Assembly (NCBI GenBank): GCA_964354375.1
Contig: CAYGZQ010000003.1
Span: forward strand, 57,784-121,783
Source of the DNA: CAYGZQ01 sp964354375 [NCBI: uncultured Planctomycetota bacterium]
Lineage (GTDB): Bacteria > JAJVIF01 > JAPKYR01
Direction: 5' to 3'
Length of the DNA: 64,000 nt
A model generated the notes under the pieces. It was not told where the DNA came from. It made no database searches and saw only the letters and a list, made by a program, of their open reading frames with translations. Positions within the stretch are counted from its first letter, which is position 1. Each line of letters starts with the position of its first letter. Below, piece by piece: positions 34,830 through 43,660 of the stretch. Made by a program: the position numbers and the translations under genes.

Positions 34830-35831
34830 ATGTCTCCGACCGGACCCGAGAACGCTGCCTGGCGCGTCGGCATCGGATACGACGTCCACCGGCTTGTCGA
34901 GGGCAGAAAGCTCATCCTCGGCGGCGTGAAAATCGCCCATCCCACCGGCCTTCTCGGACATTCCGATGCGGACGTCCTCGCTCATACCGTGATGAGTGCA
35001 CTTCTCGGTGCGATGGCCGCGGGAAGCCTTGGCGACCATTTCCCCGACACCGACCCGCAATACAAAAACATCTCGTCCATCGACCTACTTGAGCGAGTCA
35101 GGATCCTCATGGAGGAAAGCGGGTGGGTGCTTGAGAATGTCGATTGTATGGTTATATGCGACGCTCCAAGACTTGCTCCACATATTGAGCTCATGAGAAT
35201 GAACCTTTCGGAGGCTCTGCGTGTTCCAATAGAATGCGTGTCGGTCAAGGCGACCAGCACCGAGGGGCTTGGATACACCGGGACTGGAGAGGGGATCGCC
35301 GCGCAGGCGATCTGCCTTCTGAAAATGCCCGGAGAGGAGACCGAGAAGCCTGCCAAGGATAAGCGAAAATCCGAGAAAACGAAGAAAAAGCCTCAGATGC
35401 CGCCGCCCTTGCCGACGATCCGTCCGGGCGAGCTGGAGGGATGCGTTGCGCAGATAGACGGCGCATCGTCCGGGAACCCGGGACCGTCCGGTATCGGGAT
35501 AGTTTTTGAAAATCCCGCCGGACATATGATCGGGAAGCTTGCGGAGTCGATCGGCGAGCGAACGAACAACCAGGCTGAATACCTGGCCGCCATCAGGGCG
35601 GCCGAGATATGCGCGGAGTGGGGGGTCAGGAAGCTTTACATCCTGACCGACAGCGAATTGTTGTCGAAGCAGCTGGGTGGTTCATACAGGGTCAAGAATC
35701 CGGGGATACTAAGACTGTATAAGCGTCTTTCAGAGATTCTGTCGGGGTTCGAGAAATGGAAAGTGAAACATGTGAGCCGTGAGGAGAACAAGGAAGCCGA
35801 CAGGCTGAGTAGGGCGGCCTTGAAAAAGTAG
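34830..35831 (+). CDS. ispF: IspF - RNase HI fusion protein
   Basis: 333 residues. Residues ~11-167 are a complete 2-C-methyl-D-erythritol 2,4-cyclodiphosphate synthase (MEP pathway, trimeric, zinc-dependent): GYDVHRL with Asp18 and His20, LGHSDADVLAH with His52, and GEGIAAQA. A lysine-rich linker (~168-200) leads to a complete RNase HI domain (~205-333). Its four catalytic acids are in place: Asp210 (AQIDGASSGNPG), Glu250 (NNQAEY), Asp274 (ILTDSE) and Asp324 (NKEADRLSR). RNase HI removes RNA from RNA-DNA hybrids. The frame is open with no stop or frameshift signal. An internal ATG at 35397 could yield a separate RNase HI, though without a good RBS. This fusion is not one I know of. Confidence 0.9.
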   Translation: MSPTGPENAAWRVGIGYDVHRLVEGRKLILGGVKIAHPTGLLGHSDADVLAHTVMSALLGAMAAGSLGDHFPDTDPQYKNISSIDLLERVRILMEESGWVLENVDCMVICDAPRLAPHIELMRMNLSEALRVPIECVSVKATSTEGLGYTGTGEGIAAQAICLLKMPGEETEKPAKDKRKSEKTKKKPQMPPPLPTIRPGELEGCVAQIDGASSGNPGPSGIGIVFENPAGHMIGKLAESIGERTNNQAEYLAAIRAAEICAEWGVRKLYILTDSELLSKQLGGSYRVKNPGILRLYKRLSEILSGFEKWKVKHVSREENKEADRLSRAALKK

Positions 35832-35847
35832 GGCGGAAGCATATACT
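35820..35847 (+). promoter_or_regulatory. Promoter of rnpB
   Basis: TTGAAA (35820-35825), 16-bp spacer, TATACT (35842-35847). It overlaps the last codons of the IspF-RNase HI gene and predicts a start around 35855-35858, matching the 5' end of the RNA. Confidence 0.65.
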
Positions 35848-35857
35848 AGCAAGGTTT

Positions 35858-36248
35858 GGGGAGCAGGCGAGGCGATCGCCGTCGTGGGCCCCGAGATTTT
35901 CGAGGGGCGCACGTCGGAGGAAAGTCCGAGCACCGCAGGGCAGGACGCTGGGTAATACCCAGGCGGCGCGAGCCGATGGAAAGTGCAAAGAAACCAGACC
36001 GCCCGGGCGGAAGCCCGGGTAAGGGTGTGAAGGTGAGGCAAGAGCTCACCGGCGGCCTGGCGACAGGTCCGTGCAAGCAAACCCCGTCCGGTGCAAGTCA
36101 AATCGGGAATACAGGGCTGCCCGTCCTTTCCCGAGGTAGACGCTGGAGGCAGACGGTAACGTCTGTCGTAGATGGATGATCGCGAGCCAGGGTCCCGAGC
36201 GTTGCGAAGGACCGGGCGGAACAGAACTCGGCTTATCGTCCGCTCCCC
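35858..36248 (+). ncRNA. rnpB: RNase P RNA, bacterial A type
   Basis: The universally conserved core is plain: GAGGAAAGTCCGAGC near 35926, GGAAAGTGCAAAGAAACCAG near 35978, GGTAAGGGTGAAG-like region near 36019, GGTGCAAGTCAAATCGGG near 36092, and AACAGAACTCGGCTTATC near 36220. The ends pair to form helix P1 (GGGGAGCAGGCG with CGTCCGCTCCCC, near-complementary). Length about 391 nt is normal. This ribozyme removes the 5' leader of pre-tRNAs together with RnpA, which is not in the window. Confidence 0.97.
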
Positions 36249-36357
36249 TTTCAGCCCCTGGTCCGGCGAAGGGCTGATGTTGAAGACTTTGCGCTTTCGT
36301 GGCTGAGAAACCGATAGACATGGCGAGTCCCCGGACATCCGGGTTGAGGAAAGACTG

Positions 36358-38643
36358 GTGAATGAAATGCAAAGGCAGATTACTTACTTGCTCGCGGCAG
36401 CTTTGACTCTGTCGCTACTTACTTCCTGCGGCGGAGTCGCGTCGAATCCGACATCTCCGAATTTCAACCAGCCCGGTCAGGGCGGAACGGCCGGCCAGCA
36501 GGGAGCCGCAGGGGAACAGACCGGCTTGCCCGGCCTGCCCGGACAGGTGTCCGGCGGCGGGGCGGCCATGGGTGAGCAGATCCTCGAGGGCACCTATGAC
36601 ACGCTCTGGCCTCAGGGGCTGAGCGCCATGGAAGGCGGTCAGGTGGTTAACGCCGCGCAGTGCTTCAAGAGCGCTTTGGCACAGGATTCCACAAAGGTCG
36701 ATGCCGCTCTTGCCTACGCGGTGTCCGACGTCATGCGCGACCATCGAAGGTATTCGGTCTTCCTGCATCCCGGGGTGGACAAGCTCTTCATGAACACCCC
36801 CCTTATCGGACATGCAGAGGTCTTCCCCAATCCCTTCCTGCCCGAGGATTCCTACTTTCTCAGGCTTGCCGCTCTCGGCTACAGAACCAGGAAACTGGTC
36901 CCAATGATGACCTACCCCATACTGGCACCTGTCGATACAGAGCTGTTCTTCACCCCGGATACATACCTGGCGCTTTCGGGCCTGCGGCAGGAGGGCAATC
37001 AGACCGGCACGCAGACCACAATGGGTGGGACCGGTTCAGATGCAGGTGGAAACACTGTTGCTCCACCCGGTGGAGGGCCACCGCATGGCCCGCAGCCGCC
37101 GGCACCGCCACCGCCGGGCGGCGAGTCCACCCAGGGAGTCCACAAGCTGAACCTGGCTCCCCCCAAGCCCGCTGATGCGAAGCAGGGTCCGGGACCGGGC
37201 ACCGGGTCCGGATCCGACACGGACCGGGGCGGGAACACCCCACCTGGGGGAACAATCGGCGGGCTGGGCTTCGGCCTCGAGGGTCCGGCTGGGCCCCCTA
37301 AGGCGCTTCCCGAGAGGGATGAAGCCATTTCTGAACTTGAATGGGAAACGTTGTTGTCCGAGTACAGGGACGGCGCGTCCCGCGACGGAGCCGACATGTT
37401 CCTGTGTGCCAACTTCTACGAAAACCTGAGGACGCTCCACGAGGAAGTCATCGAACACATCACGAATCTGGAGAATGTCCGGTCCGGTGCCGAGGCCGAG
37501 GGCTACTCGCTAAGTCTGCCCTTCAACTCGATCGACGGCACCAAGAAAGTGACCATGGCGCTCGATGTGGACGACTATCATCTGATCCTTGATTATTTTA
37601 AGCTCCTCGATGTCCTGCTCAGCTACGTGGAAGCCTACAATCATGAACTCCAGTATATGCTGCCGACCGATTCAATCGCGGACATGAACGGCGACCAGAT
37701 TCTCACACCTGACGAGTATCTGCCCGACGCCCCGTTTGGCACTCTCGACCAGGGCGGCAAAGACACCCTTGGCGGCCTCCTCCCTGCTTTCACCGGTGCG
37801 CTCACGATCCTGAACAACGACATGCGTCCGTTACTTCAGGCCACCCAGCTTATCCAGGCGGGCGATCCTGAGAAGAAGGAAATATTCTATCTGTCGAGCT
37901 TCCATCGCAATTACATTCTCATTGAGGAATGGACAGATCTTGTTCAGTCCATCGGTGAGAAATCCTCCGGCGGTACCGCAATCAAGCTGGCGAGCGGCGC
38001 GGACATCGTCGAGGCCGTCGCGGTGTACGATGCTCTCTTCGTCACTCCCCTCGAGGACATACGGGGTCCGCTGCCGTCGTACGATTTCGCGACACGGGCG
38101 CTGATTACGGATGAAGAGGGGAAATGGAGCAGCGATCCGACATTCGGCGGCTTCTTCCCCGAGGGTCTGAGCGCTGAGGGGACATACTCGACCGCAGGGC
38201 GTTTTTCCGCGGCCGTATACGATGAGCAGATGGGCAGGGCTGTAGGAGACAAGGTAAACCTCGGTGACCTTAGTGGCGATGTCGGTGAGACCGGGCTGGT
38301 GACTGTCAATAACGCTCTCATCAACGAGCTCACCGGGACTCCGTTTGCAGTGTTCGACAAGGACGGCGAGGAAGTCGGGACCGGCGCCGTCCGGACTCTG
38401 TTCGAGGTGATCCCCCTGTTCGACGTGGCCAAGATCAGCATGATGCTCGCGCCGATGATCGGCGGTGGGCCTGAGGGAATGATTCAGGAGGCCACTGGCG
38501 CAACCGGCACAAGCGCGCCGGCGGAAGGTGTCGGCCCTGAGCCGACTCCTCCGGCCGAGGGCGCCGCCGATCAGAACGGCGAAGGAACCGGCGGAAACGG
38601 TGAGAAGCCCGTCGATACGGACGGCGAACAGAAGCCCGCTTGA
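36358..38643 (+). CDS. Large lipoprotein with Pro/Gly-rich linker, unknown
   Basis: 761 residues from GTG 36358 (GAGGAAA six bases upstream); ATG 36367 is an alternative start. Signal peptide ends in lipobox LLTSC (Cys24). Residues ~80-200 are alpha-helical and include a TPR-like segment (QCFKSALAQDSTKVDAALAY). A disordered Pro/Gly-rich stretch (about 215-330) follows. The rest is helical and includes an EF-hand-like loop DMNGDQILTPDE (about 443-454), so calcium binding is possible. The C-terminus is again acidic and Gly/Ala-rich. No overall family was recognised. It follows rnpB by 110 bases and precedes tatD by 60, and may be read with either. Confidence 0.82.
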   Translation: MNEMQRQITYLLAAALTLSLLTSCGGVASNPTSPNFNQPGQGGTAGQQGAAGEQTGLPGLPGQVSGGGAAMGEQILEGTYDTLWPQGLSAMEGGQVVNAAQCFKSALAQDSTKVDAALAYAVSDVMRDHRRYSVFLHPGVDKLFMNTPLIGHAEVFPNPFLPEDSYFLRLAALGYRTRKLVPMMTYPILAPVDTELFFTPDTYLALSGLRQEGNQTGTQTTMGGTGSDAGGNTVAPPGGGPPHGPQPPAPPPPGGESTQGVHKLNLAPPKPADAKQGPGPGTGSGSDTDRGGNTPPGGTIGGLGFGLEGPAGPPKALPERDEAISELEWETLLSEYRDGASRDGADMFLCANFYENLRTLHEEVIEHITNLENVRSGAEAEGYSLSLPFNSIDGTKKVTMALDVDDYHLILDYFKLLDVLLSYVEAYNHELQYMLPTDSIADMNGDQILTPDEYLPDAPFGTLDQGGKDTLGGLLPAFTGALTILNNDMRPLLQATQLIQAGDPEKKEIFYLSSFHRNYILIEEWTDLVQSIGEKSSGGTAIKLASGADIVEAVAVYDALFVTPLEDIRGPLPSYDFATRALITDEEGKWSSDPTFGGFFPEGLSAEGTYSTAGRFSAAVYDEQMGRAVGDKVNLGDLSGDVGETGLVTVNNALINELTGTPFAVFDKDGEEVGTGAVRTLFEVIPLFDVAKISMMLAPMIGGGPEGMIQEATGATGTSAPAEGVGPEPTPPAEGAADQNGEGTGGNGEKPVDTDGEQKPA

Positions 38644-38703
38644 GTTGCAGAATCGCTTGAGCCGATTAACCCGACCGCCGGTTCGCCGGTGGTCGTTTAC
38701 ATT

Positions 38704-39558
38704 ATGCCGATCGACACACACTGCCACCTTACCCTACGATTCGATCCCGGTGAGATTGCCCAGGTTCTGGATCGCGCTCTCAGGGCAGGCGTCCAAGGAG
38801 TCATCTTGGTCGGCTACTGTCCCGTGCATTACAGGAAGACCGCCGACATACTGGACGGCTTCGGCACCGGCGGCTGGACTCTCCCTGCGCTCGCCGGGAC
38901 TATAGGCATCCACCCTCACGAAGCGGACAATCACTCGCCGTCTGACATTGACAAGCTCCGCCCGGAGCTGGATCGTCCCGACATTGTCGCCATCGGTGAG
39001 ACCGGACTCGATTTCTTTCGCGACTACGCCGACCGCAACAGGCAGAAGGAGCTTTTCCGGGCCCAGGTGAAACTCTCGGCCGACAGCGGCTTTCCACTTG
39101 TGATACACTCCCGCAATGCGTTTGACCGCACGGTCGCGATACTTCGCGAGGTGAGGCTTCCTGAGCGCCCCGGTGTATTCCACTGCTACGGCTACGGGCC
39201 TGATGAGGTCGAGACGATAATCGGCATGGGGTTCTTTGTGTCCTTCGCGGGTAATCTTACTTATCCGAGTGCATCCGATCTGCACCAGGCTTCGAAGCGG
39301 GTGCCGGGGGACCGCGTTCTGGTCGAGACCGACAGCCCGTTTCTCGTGCCGCAGAAAGCGAAGAACCGCAAGGTCAAACGGAATGAGCCTCAGTACGTAG
39401 CCGAGATATTCGTCAGGCTGGCTGAACTCCGCGGATGGGACCCCATCGAGGCCGAATCTGCTATGATTGCCAATACGCTTTCCTGTTTTCCGAGGCTTCG
39501 CGACATCGGATCCTGGTCCTTGCTCTCCGCGAGTCAAAGCAGGGAGGCGTCGATCTAG
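38704..39558 (+). CDS. tatD: TatD-family metal-dependent hydrolase
   Basis: 284 residues from ATG 38704; earlier in-frame codons add residues before the conserved start. TIM-barrel deoxyribonuclease family, with the metal-binding motif DTHCHL (His6, His8), GETGLDFFRD (Glu), VIHSRNAFD (His), HCYGYG (His) and the C-terminal ETDSPFL (Asp). All ligands are intact. TatD enzymes are 3'-5' exonucleases or related hydrolases used in DNA repair or turnover. The TAG stop is immediately followed by the ATG of lspA, so the two are coupled. Confidence 0.93.
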   Translation: MPIDTHCHLTLRFDPGEIAQVLDRALRAGVQGVILVGYCPVHYRKTADILDGFGTGGWTLPALAGTIGIHPHEADNHSPSDIDKLRPELDRPDIVAIGETGLDFFRDYADRNRQKELFRAQVKLSADSGFPLVIHSRNAFDRTVAILREVRLPERPGVFHCYGYGPDEVETIIGMGFFVSFAGNLTYPSASDLHQASKRVPGDRVLVETDSPFLVPQKAKNRKVKRNEPQYVAEIFVRLAELRGWDPIEAESAMIANTLSCFPRLRDIGSWSLLSASQSREASI

Positions 39559-40380
39559 ATGGCCACCCGATATTTCATAGCGTTGTCCGTGGTGTTGGCC
39601 GGTATCGACCAGATTACCAAGTATCTCGCGATCAGGCTGGTCGATTTCGAGAGGCTTGAGGCGCTCCTGTCCGGCCAGATCAGTCCCGAGCGGAACGAGA
39701 TTATCCCCGATTTCTACTACCTGACTCTGACGTTCAATAAGGGCATCGCCTGGGGCATGCTTCCCGAATGGAGCGAGTACTTCACCTACTTCGCCATCAT
39801 CATGGTGCTCGTCATCCTGATGATCCTGAGGAAGCTGGATCGTGACGAGGTCTGGCTGAAGATAGCGCTCGCGTTCCAGATGGCGGGCGCGATCGGCAAC
39901 ATGTCCGACCGTCTGATTCACCACAGGGTGACCGATTTTGTCGATGTGGTCCTTTTCCCGGGCACGAGATGGCAGTACGACTGGCCGATTTTCAATCTTG
40001 CCGACAGCTTCGTGGTAATCGGGACCGTCGTCCTTGTGCTGGTGCTGGTTTTCGCGAAGGAAGCCAGACCTGAGCCTTCCGAGGTGCAGGCGCAGCCCGT
40101 TTCGGGCGACCTTTCCGCACTGCCTGCGAGCGGCGCCTGGGAGAGTGTCGAGAGGCTCCAGGGCAGCGTGCCGACTGAGGAGGGTCTTGTCGAGATACCG
40201 GCCGAGTCGCGCTCCGAGATGCTCGCCCCCTTCGAGGAAGCTGCGTTTCGGGCGGAAGAGATCGAGGAGCCGCTTGGCACCCGTCCGCCTGCAGGCGACG
40301 AGAAGGTTCACGAGCCTGATTCGGTGGTTGATCGCGACAAGCTGGACGAGTTGAGCAAACGTCCCGAGCGGGATGAGTAG
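39559..40380 (+). CDS. lspA: Lipoprotein signal peptidase II with C-terminal extension
   Basis: 273 residues. Inner-membrane aspartyl protease that cuts the signal peptide of prolipoproteins at the lipobox cysteine, consistent with the many lipoproteins nearby. Four membrane helices are visible and the catalytic aspartates are in VTDFVD (Asp126) and FNLADS (Asp149), with the conserved FNKGIAWGM and GNMSDR segments. Typical LspA is about 160 residues; here a ~105-residue acidic, Pro/Ala/Glu-rich, probably disordered cytoplasmic tail follows the fourth helix. The ATG directly abuts tatD, and the next gene begins 9 bases after the stop. Confidence 0.93.
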   Translation: MATRYFIALSVVLAGIDQITKYLAIRLVDFERLEALLSGQISPERNEIIPDFYYLTLTFNKGIAWGMLPEWSEYFTYFAIIMVLVILMILRKLDRDEVWLKIALAFQMAGAIGNMSDRLIHHRVTDFVDVVLFPGTRWQYDWPIFNLADSFVVIGTVVLVLVLVFAKEARPEPSEVQAQPVSGDLSALPASGAWESVERLQGSVPTEEGLVEIPAESRSEMLAPFEEAAFRAEEIEEPLGTRPPAGDEKVHEPDSVVDRDKLDELSKRPERDE

Positions 40381-40388
40381 CGCCGAAA

Positions 40389-41465
40389 ATGGAACCGTCA
40401 TTGTTTCGACATGCCGGTGAGGTGAGTGAAGATCAGGCAGGGAAACGTCTCGATTCGTTCCTGCTGGGTTTTCCTTTCACCCACTTCGACAATCGACTCG
40501 GACCGTCGCGCACCACTCTGCAGAAGTGGATCGATGAGGGGTGCGTTCGGGTGAACGATGAGGTCAAGGCGGACAAATCCTACCGGGTGCGCGCAGGCGA
40601 CATCGTCTCGATCGAGGTCCCGATACGGCCGGACATCATGGTTCCGCCGCCGGAGCCTCTCGACATCGGGATCGTCTTCCAGGACCCCTACATCATCGTC
40701 ATCGACAAGCCCGCCGGCATATCGAGCCATCCCGTGACTCACGCCATGACCGGCTCAGTCGTGAATTTTCTCTACTACAAGAAAGTCCCGCTTCCTCCCA
40801 CATCGCACCCGCTGCGTCCCGGCATCGTACATCGCCTCGACAAGAACACTACCGGCCTCATGGTCGTCGCCTGCACCGACACGGCCGCGGCAAAGCTGAT
40901 CGAAATGATCAAGAGACGCGAGGTGGAGCGCACTTACATCGCCATCGTCTGGGGCAATCCCCCGCTGAATTCCGGCATAATCGACGCTCCCATTGCCAGA
41001 TGTCAGAAGGATCGCAAGAAGATGGCTGTCACTCGCGGCGCGAGCGGGAAACCCGCCCTCACCCATTACCGCGTTCTTGCGAGATACCCGGCGTTCTCTT
41101 TCGTCGCCTGCAAGCTCGACACCGGACGGACGCACCAGATACGCGTGCATATGTCCTACATCGGTTACCCCGTCGCCGGAGATCCCGTCTACGGCGGTCG
41201 ACACGCGCAGGACAAGATAACAACTGCACTCGCTTCCGTGCAGAAGTACGATCCCCAGTTGAAGAGCACCGAGCGCATTCTCAGGCAAATTGCCGCGATT
41301 CTCACAAGGGACAACGTTCACCTCCTTCACGCCGCAATGCTTCGATTCCCTCACCCGATAACGGGCGAGAAGCTTTCGTTCAAGGTCGAGCCTCACGGCA
41401 AGTTCAATGAGGTGCTCGGACTTCTCAACACACTTCCGCACGAGGAGACCGCAGATGCGCTTTGA
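40389..41465 (+). CDS. RluD-family 23S rRNA pseudouridine synthase
   Basis: 358 residues with an S4 RNA-binding domain (about 15-75) and the RluA/RluD catalytic domain. The catalytic aspartate lies in GIVHRLDKNTTGLMVVA, with DTGRTHQIRVH and YPVAGDPVYGG as further family motifs. It isomerises specific uridines in 23S rRNA; by similarity to RluD these would be in helix 69, but the exact sites are not provable here. A ~60-residue C-terminal tail follows the usual end. The tgt start lies 11 bases before this stop, so the two genes overlap. Confidence 0.93.
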   Translation: MEPSLFRHAGEVSEDQAGKRLDSFLLGFPFTHFDNRLGPSRTTLQKWIDEGCVRVNDEVKADKSYRVRAGDIVSIEVPIRPDIMVPPPEPLDIGIVFQDPYIIVIDKPAGISSHPVTHAMTGSVVNFLYYKKVPLPPTSHPLRPGIVHRLDKNTTGLMVVACTDTAAAKLIEMIKRREVERTYIAIVWGNPPLNSGIIDAPIARCQKDRKKMAVTRGASGKPALTHYRVLARYPAFSFVACKLDTGRTHQIRVHMSYIGYPVAGDPVYGGRHAQDKITTALASVQKYDPQLKSTERILRQIAAILTRDNVHLLHAAMLRFPHPITGEKLSFKVEPHGKFNEVLGLLNTLPHEETADAL

Positions 41466-42579
41466 TGTCGCTCACACCGACTCCAATGCACGTGCGGGCC
41501 TGATGCAGACGGCGTATGGGACCGTCGAGACTCCCGCCTTCATGCCGTGCGCGACAATCGGCGCGGTCAAGGGTGTGAGATGGGATGAGCTCGAGGAACT
41601 CGGCTATGCCCTTATCCTCATGAACAGCCTCCACCTCCATCTTCGTCCCGGAGCGGATACGGTGAGCGACCTCGGCGGAATTCACGCCTTCTCGTCCTTC
41701 CGAAAATCGATCCTCACCGATTCCGGCGGATATCAGTTTTTCAGCCTGAAGGGTCTGTATCGGATCGACGACGACGGCGTGGGGTTTCAGTCGCCATACG
41801 ACGGCAGCCATCACCGCTTCACCCCCGAGAGTGTCGTCGAGCTCCAGGTGAAGCTCGGGTCCGACATCATGATGCCGCTCGACCATTGCGCCCCGGGCGA
41901 TTCGCCGAGACAGGGATTTGTCGAGGCGGGCGAACGGACGGTCAGGTGGCTGGAAAGAGCGAAGAGACGTTTCGCGGAAATCGCCGACCCGGCCCGTCAG
42001 GCGCTTTTCGGCATCTTTCAGGGCGGGACCTGTCTGGATCTCCGCCGCGAATTCCTCGAAAAATCAATCGAGCTTGACATGCCCGGCTACGCGATGGGCG
42101 GGATCAGTGTAGGGGAGGACCGCGTCGAGGGGCAGGATGTCGTGGATGAAGTCATCCCTCTGATGCCCGCGGACAAGCCTCGCTACCTCATGGGCGTCGG
42201 CCTTCCGGAGCAGATGCTGGCCGGGATACGAGCCGGGATCGATCTGTTCGATTGCGTCCTCCCCACGCGCATGGCGAGGAACGGCACTCTGTTCACGAGC
42301 GCCGGTCGACTGAATCTGAAGAACTCTCGATTCAGGAATGAGGCGGGTCCTCTCGATCCGAAATGCTCCTGCACGACCTGCCAAAGATATTCAAGAGCTT
42401 ACCTTTCACATCTATACAAATCCGGCGACCCGGGCGTGCTGGGCCTTCTCTCGCTCCACAACCTGGCTTACTACCTGAGGCTGGTTCAGGACGCCCGCAA
42501 GGCGATCATTGCCGACCGTTTTGACTCGTGGAAAGCCGCGACCGAGTCGGGATGGCGGCACGAGGATAGCGACACGTAG
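41455..42579 (+). CDS. tgt: Queuine tRNA-ribosyltransferase Tgt
   Basis: 374 residues from ATG 41455, which overlaps the end of the upstream gene; length is typical for Tgt. The enzyme swaps guanine for preQ1 at the wobble position of GU(N) tRNAs, in the queuosine pathway. Catalytic residues are Asp89 (LTDSGGYQFFSL) and the nucleophile Asp266 (LFDCVLPTRMARNG). Substrate-binding motifs GIFQGG and YAMGGISVGE are present. The C-terminal zinc site CSCTTC plus a histidine (SLHNLAYY) is complete. No other queuosine gene is seen here. Confidence 0.96.
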   Translation: MRFDVAHTDSNARAGLMQTAYGTVETPAFMPCATIGAVKGVRWDELEELGYALILMNSLHLHLRPGADTVSDLGGIHAFSSFRKSILTDSGGYQFFSLKGLYRIDDDGVGFQSPYDGSHHRFTPESVVELQVKLGSDIMMPLDHCAPGDSPRQGFVEAGERTVRWLERAKRRFAEIADPARQALFGIFQGGTCLDLRREFLEKSIELDMPGYAMGGISVGEDRVEGQDVVDEVIPLMPADKPRYLMGVGLPEQMLAGIRAGIDLFDCVLPTRMARNGTLFTSAGRLNLKNSRFRNEAGPLDPKCSCTTCQRYSRAYLSHLYKSGDPGVLGLLSLHNLAYYLRLVQDARKAIIADRFDSWKAATESGWRHEDSDT

Positions 42580-42595
42580 GCGGGGAATCCTCGTA

Positions 42596-42683
42596 TCCAA
42601 GGCCCGAACGTTAGTGAGGGCGCCTTCTCGTGAACGATCCGCTCGAGAGACCTGAGCGCCCTCACTTACATTCGGGCCTTGGA
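42596..42683. repeat. 28-bp inverted repeat between tgt and yggU
   Basis: Arms 42596-42623 and 42656-42683 are complementary in 26 of 28 positions, with a 32-nt loop. It would form a very stable hairpin in RNA, but no T-run follows either arm, so it is not a classical terminator. It fills most of the 168-bp gap. Confidence 0.75.
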
Positions 42684-42714
42684 TGCAAGCATTGATCACG
42701 TTTCTCGAGCTTTT

Positions 42715-42723
42715 TGCTATACT
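42715..42723 (+). promoter_or_regulatory. Extended -10 promoter of yggU
   Basis: TGcTATACT (hexamer 42718-42723) a little after the 28-bp inverted repeat; start codon at 42748. A candidate -35 (GATCAC) sits 18 bases upstream and is poor. Confidence 0.45.
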
Positions 42724-42747
42724 GGCGGCCTCGCGAGCGGGATTTCC

Positions 42748-43038
42748 ATGCTGAAGCTGACCGAACAATCCGGCGCTGTTGAGTTCGAGGTGCTGGCGAA
42801 GCCGAAAGCCTCGCGAAATGAGATCATTGGGGTGCATGACGGGGCGCTGAAGGTTGCCGTCACCGCTCCCCCTGAAAAAGGCAAGGCCAACGCGGCGATT
42901 GTGAAACTGCTGTCCGAGATTCTTGAGGTGCCGCCATCTTCAATCGAGATTGTCTCGGGGGAGACATCCAGACGGAAGCGCGTACGCATCGAGGGTGTCG
43001 ATGCCGCGGACATGGCGAGGCTGGCCGGGGGATCGTAA
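42748..43038 (+). CDS. DUF167/YggU-family protein
   Basis: 96 residues from ATG 42748. The family pattern VLAKPKASRNEIIGV, then VTAPPEKGKANAAIVKLLS, and the closing VSGETSRRKRVRIEGV is complete and well conserved. YggU proteins are small, of known structure, cytoplasmic and of unknown function; they often sit near rsmD or proC. It has an extended -10 promoter 25 bases upstream. rsmD follows directly. Confidence 0.92.
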   Translation: MLKLTEQSGAVEFEVLAKPKASRNEIIGVHDGALKVAVTAPPEKGKANAAIVKLLSEILEVPPSSIEIVSGETSRRKRVRIEGVDAADMARLAGGS

Positions 43039-43051
43039 GTTGAGTCCTGAC

Positions 43052-43630
43052 ATGCGCATTATCGCGGGCATGTGGAAGGGACGGAAGATATCGTCCTTCT
43101 CCTCAGGCTACCGTCCTACCGCCGCGGTCGTGAAGAAGAGCCTGTTCGACACGATCGGAACGGACATCGAGGACGCGGGATTTCTTGACCTGTTCGCAGG
43201 CGCGGGAGCGGTCGGACTGGAGGCATTAAGCAGAGGTGCAGGGTTCGTGTGTTTTGTCGAGAACAACGATTCGAGGGTTGGCGTTCTCCGGAGGAACCTT
43301 GAGATACTCGGAGCGCCCCGCGACTCGTTCGGGGTGTTCGGACTGGATTACCTGGGGGCGCTGCAGATGATGAGGGATCGGGGAGCGGTTTTCGATTTCA
43401 TTTACGTGGACCCCCCCTACAAAGGTCCCGTTCCGCGGCGTATACTTGCCGAGATCGTGGCGTCCCGTGTTCTTGCCGAGGACGGCCTTCTTATCCTGGA
43501 GGCGGACCGTCGCAATGGCAGGGAGGTCCTCGATTCGGCCCCTGAGGAGCTGTACCCGTTGCGGGAGCGGCTTCATGGGGGAACGGCGCTGATATTTTTC
43601 AGGTGGCGGCGCGAGCCGACGGAGGCCTGA
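43052..43630 (+). CDS. rsmD: 16S rRNA (guanine966-N2)-methyltransferase RsmD
   Basis: 192 residues from ATG 43052; a TTG at 43040 with a better-placed GGGG is a possible alternative start. RsmD methylates G966 of 16S rRNA in the small subunit. The SAM-binding motif LDLFAGAGAVGLEALSRGA and the catalytic tetrad YVDPPYKGP are typical of the family, as is MRIIAGMWKGRKI at the start. The order rsmD-coaD is a widely conserved operon pairing; coaD starts 30 bases later. Confidence 0.94.
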   Translation: MRIIAGMWKGRKISSFSSGYRPTAAVVKKSLFDTIGTDIEDAGFLDLFAGAGAVGLEALSRGAGFVCFVENNDSRVGVLRRNLEILGAPRDSFGVFGLDYLGALQMMRDRGAVFDFIYVDPPYKGPVPRRILAEIVASRVLAEDGLLILEADRRNGREVLDSAPEELYPLRERLHGGTALIFFRWRREPTEA

Positions 43631-43660
43631 ACCGAGCATTTTTGTTAAACGGAGTATTTC

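Noticed and set aside
38734-40401. 555-codon open frame on the minus strand opposite tatD and lspA
   Set aside because: Shadow of two well-conserved genes; composition is typical of an antisense frame.
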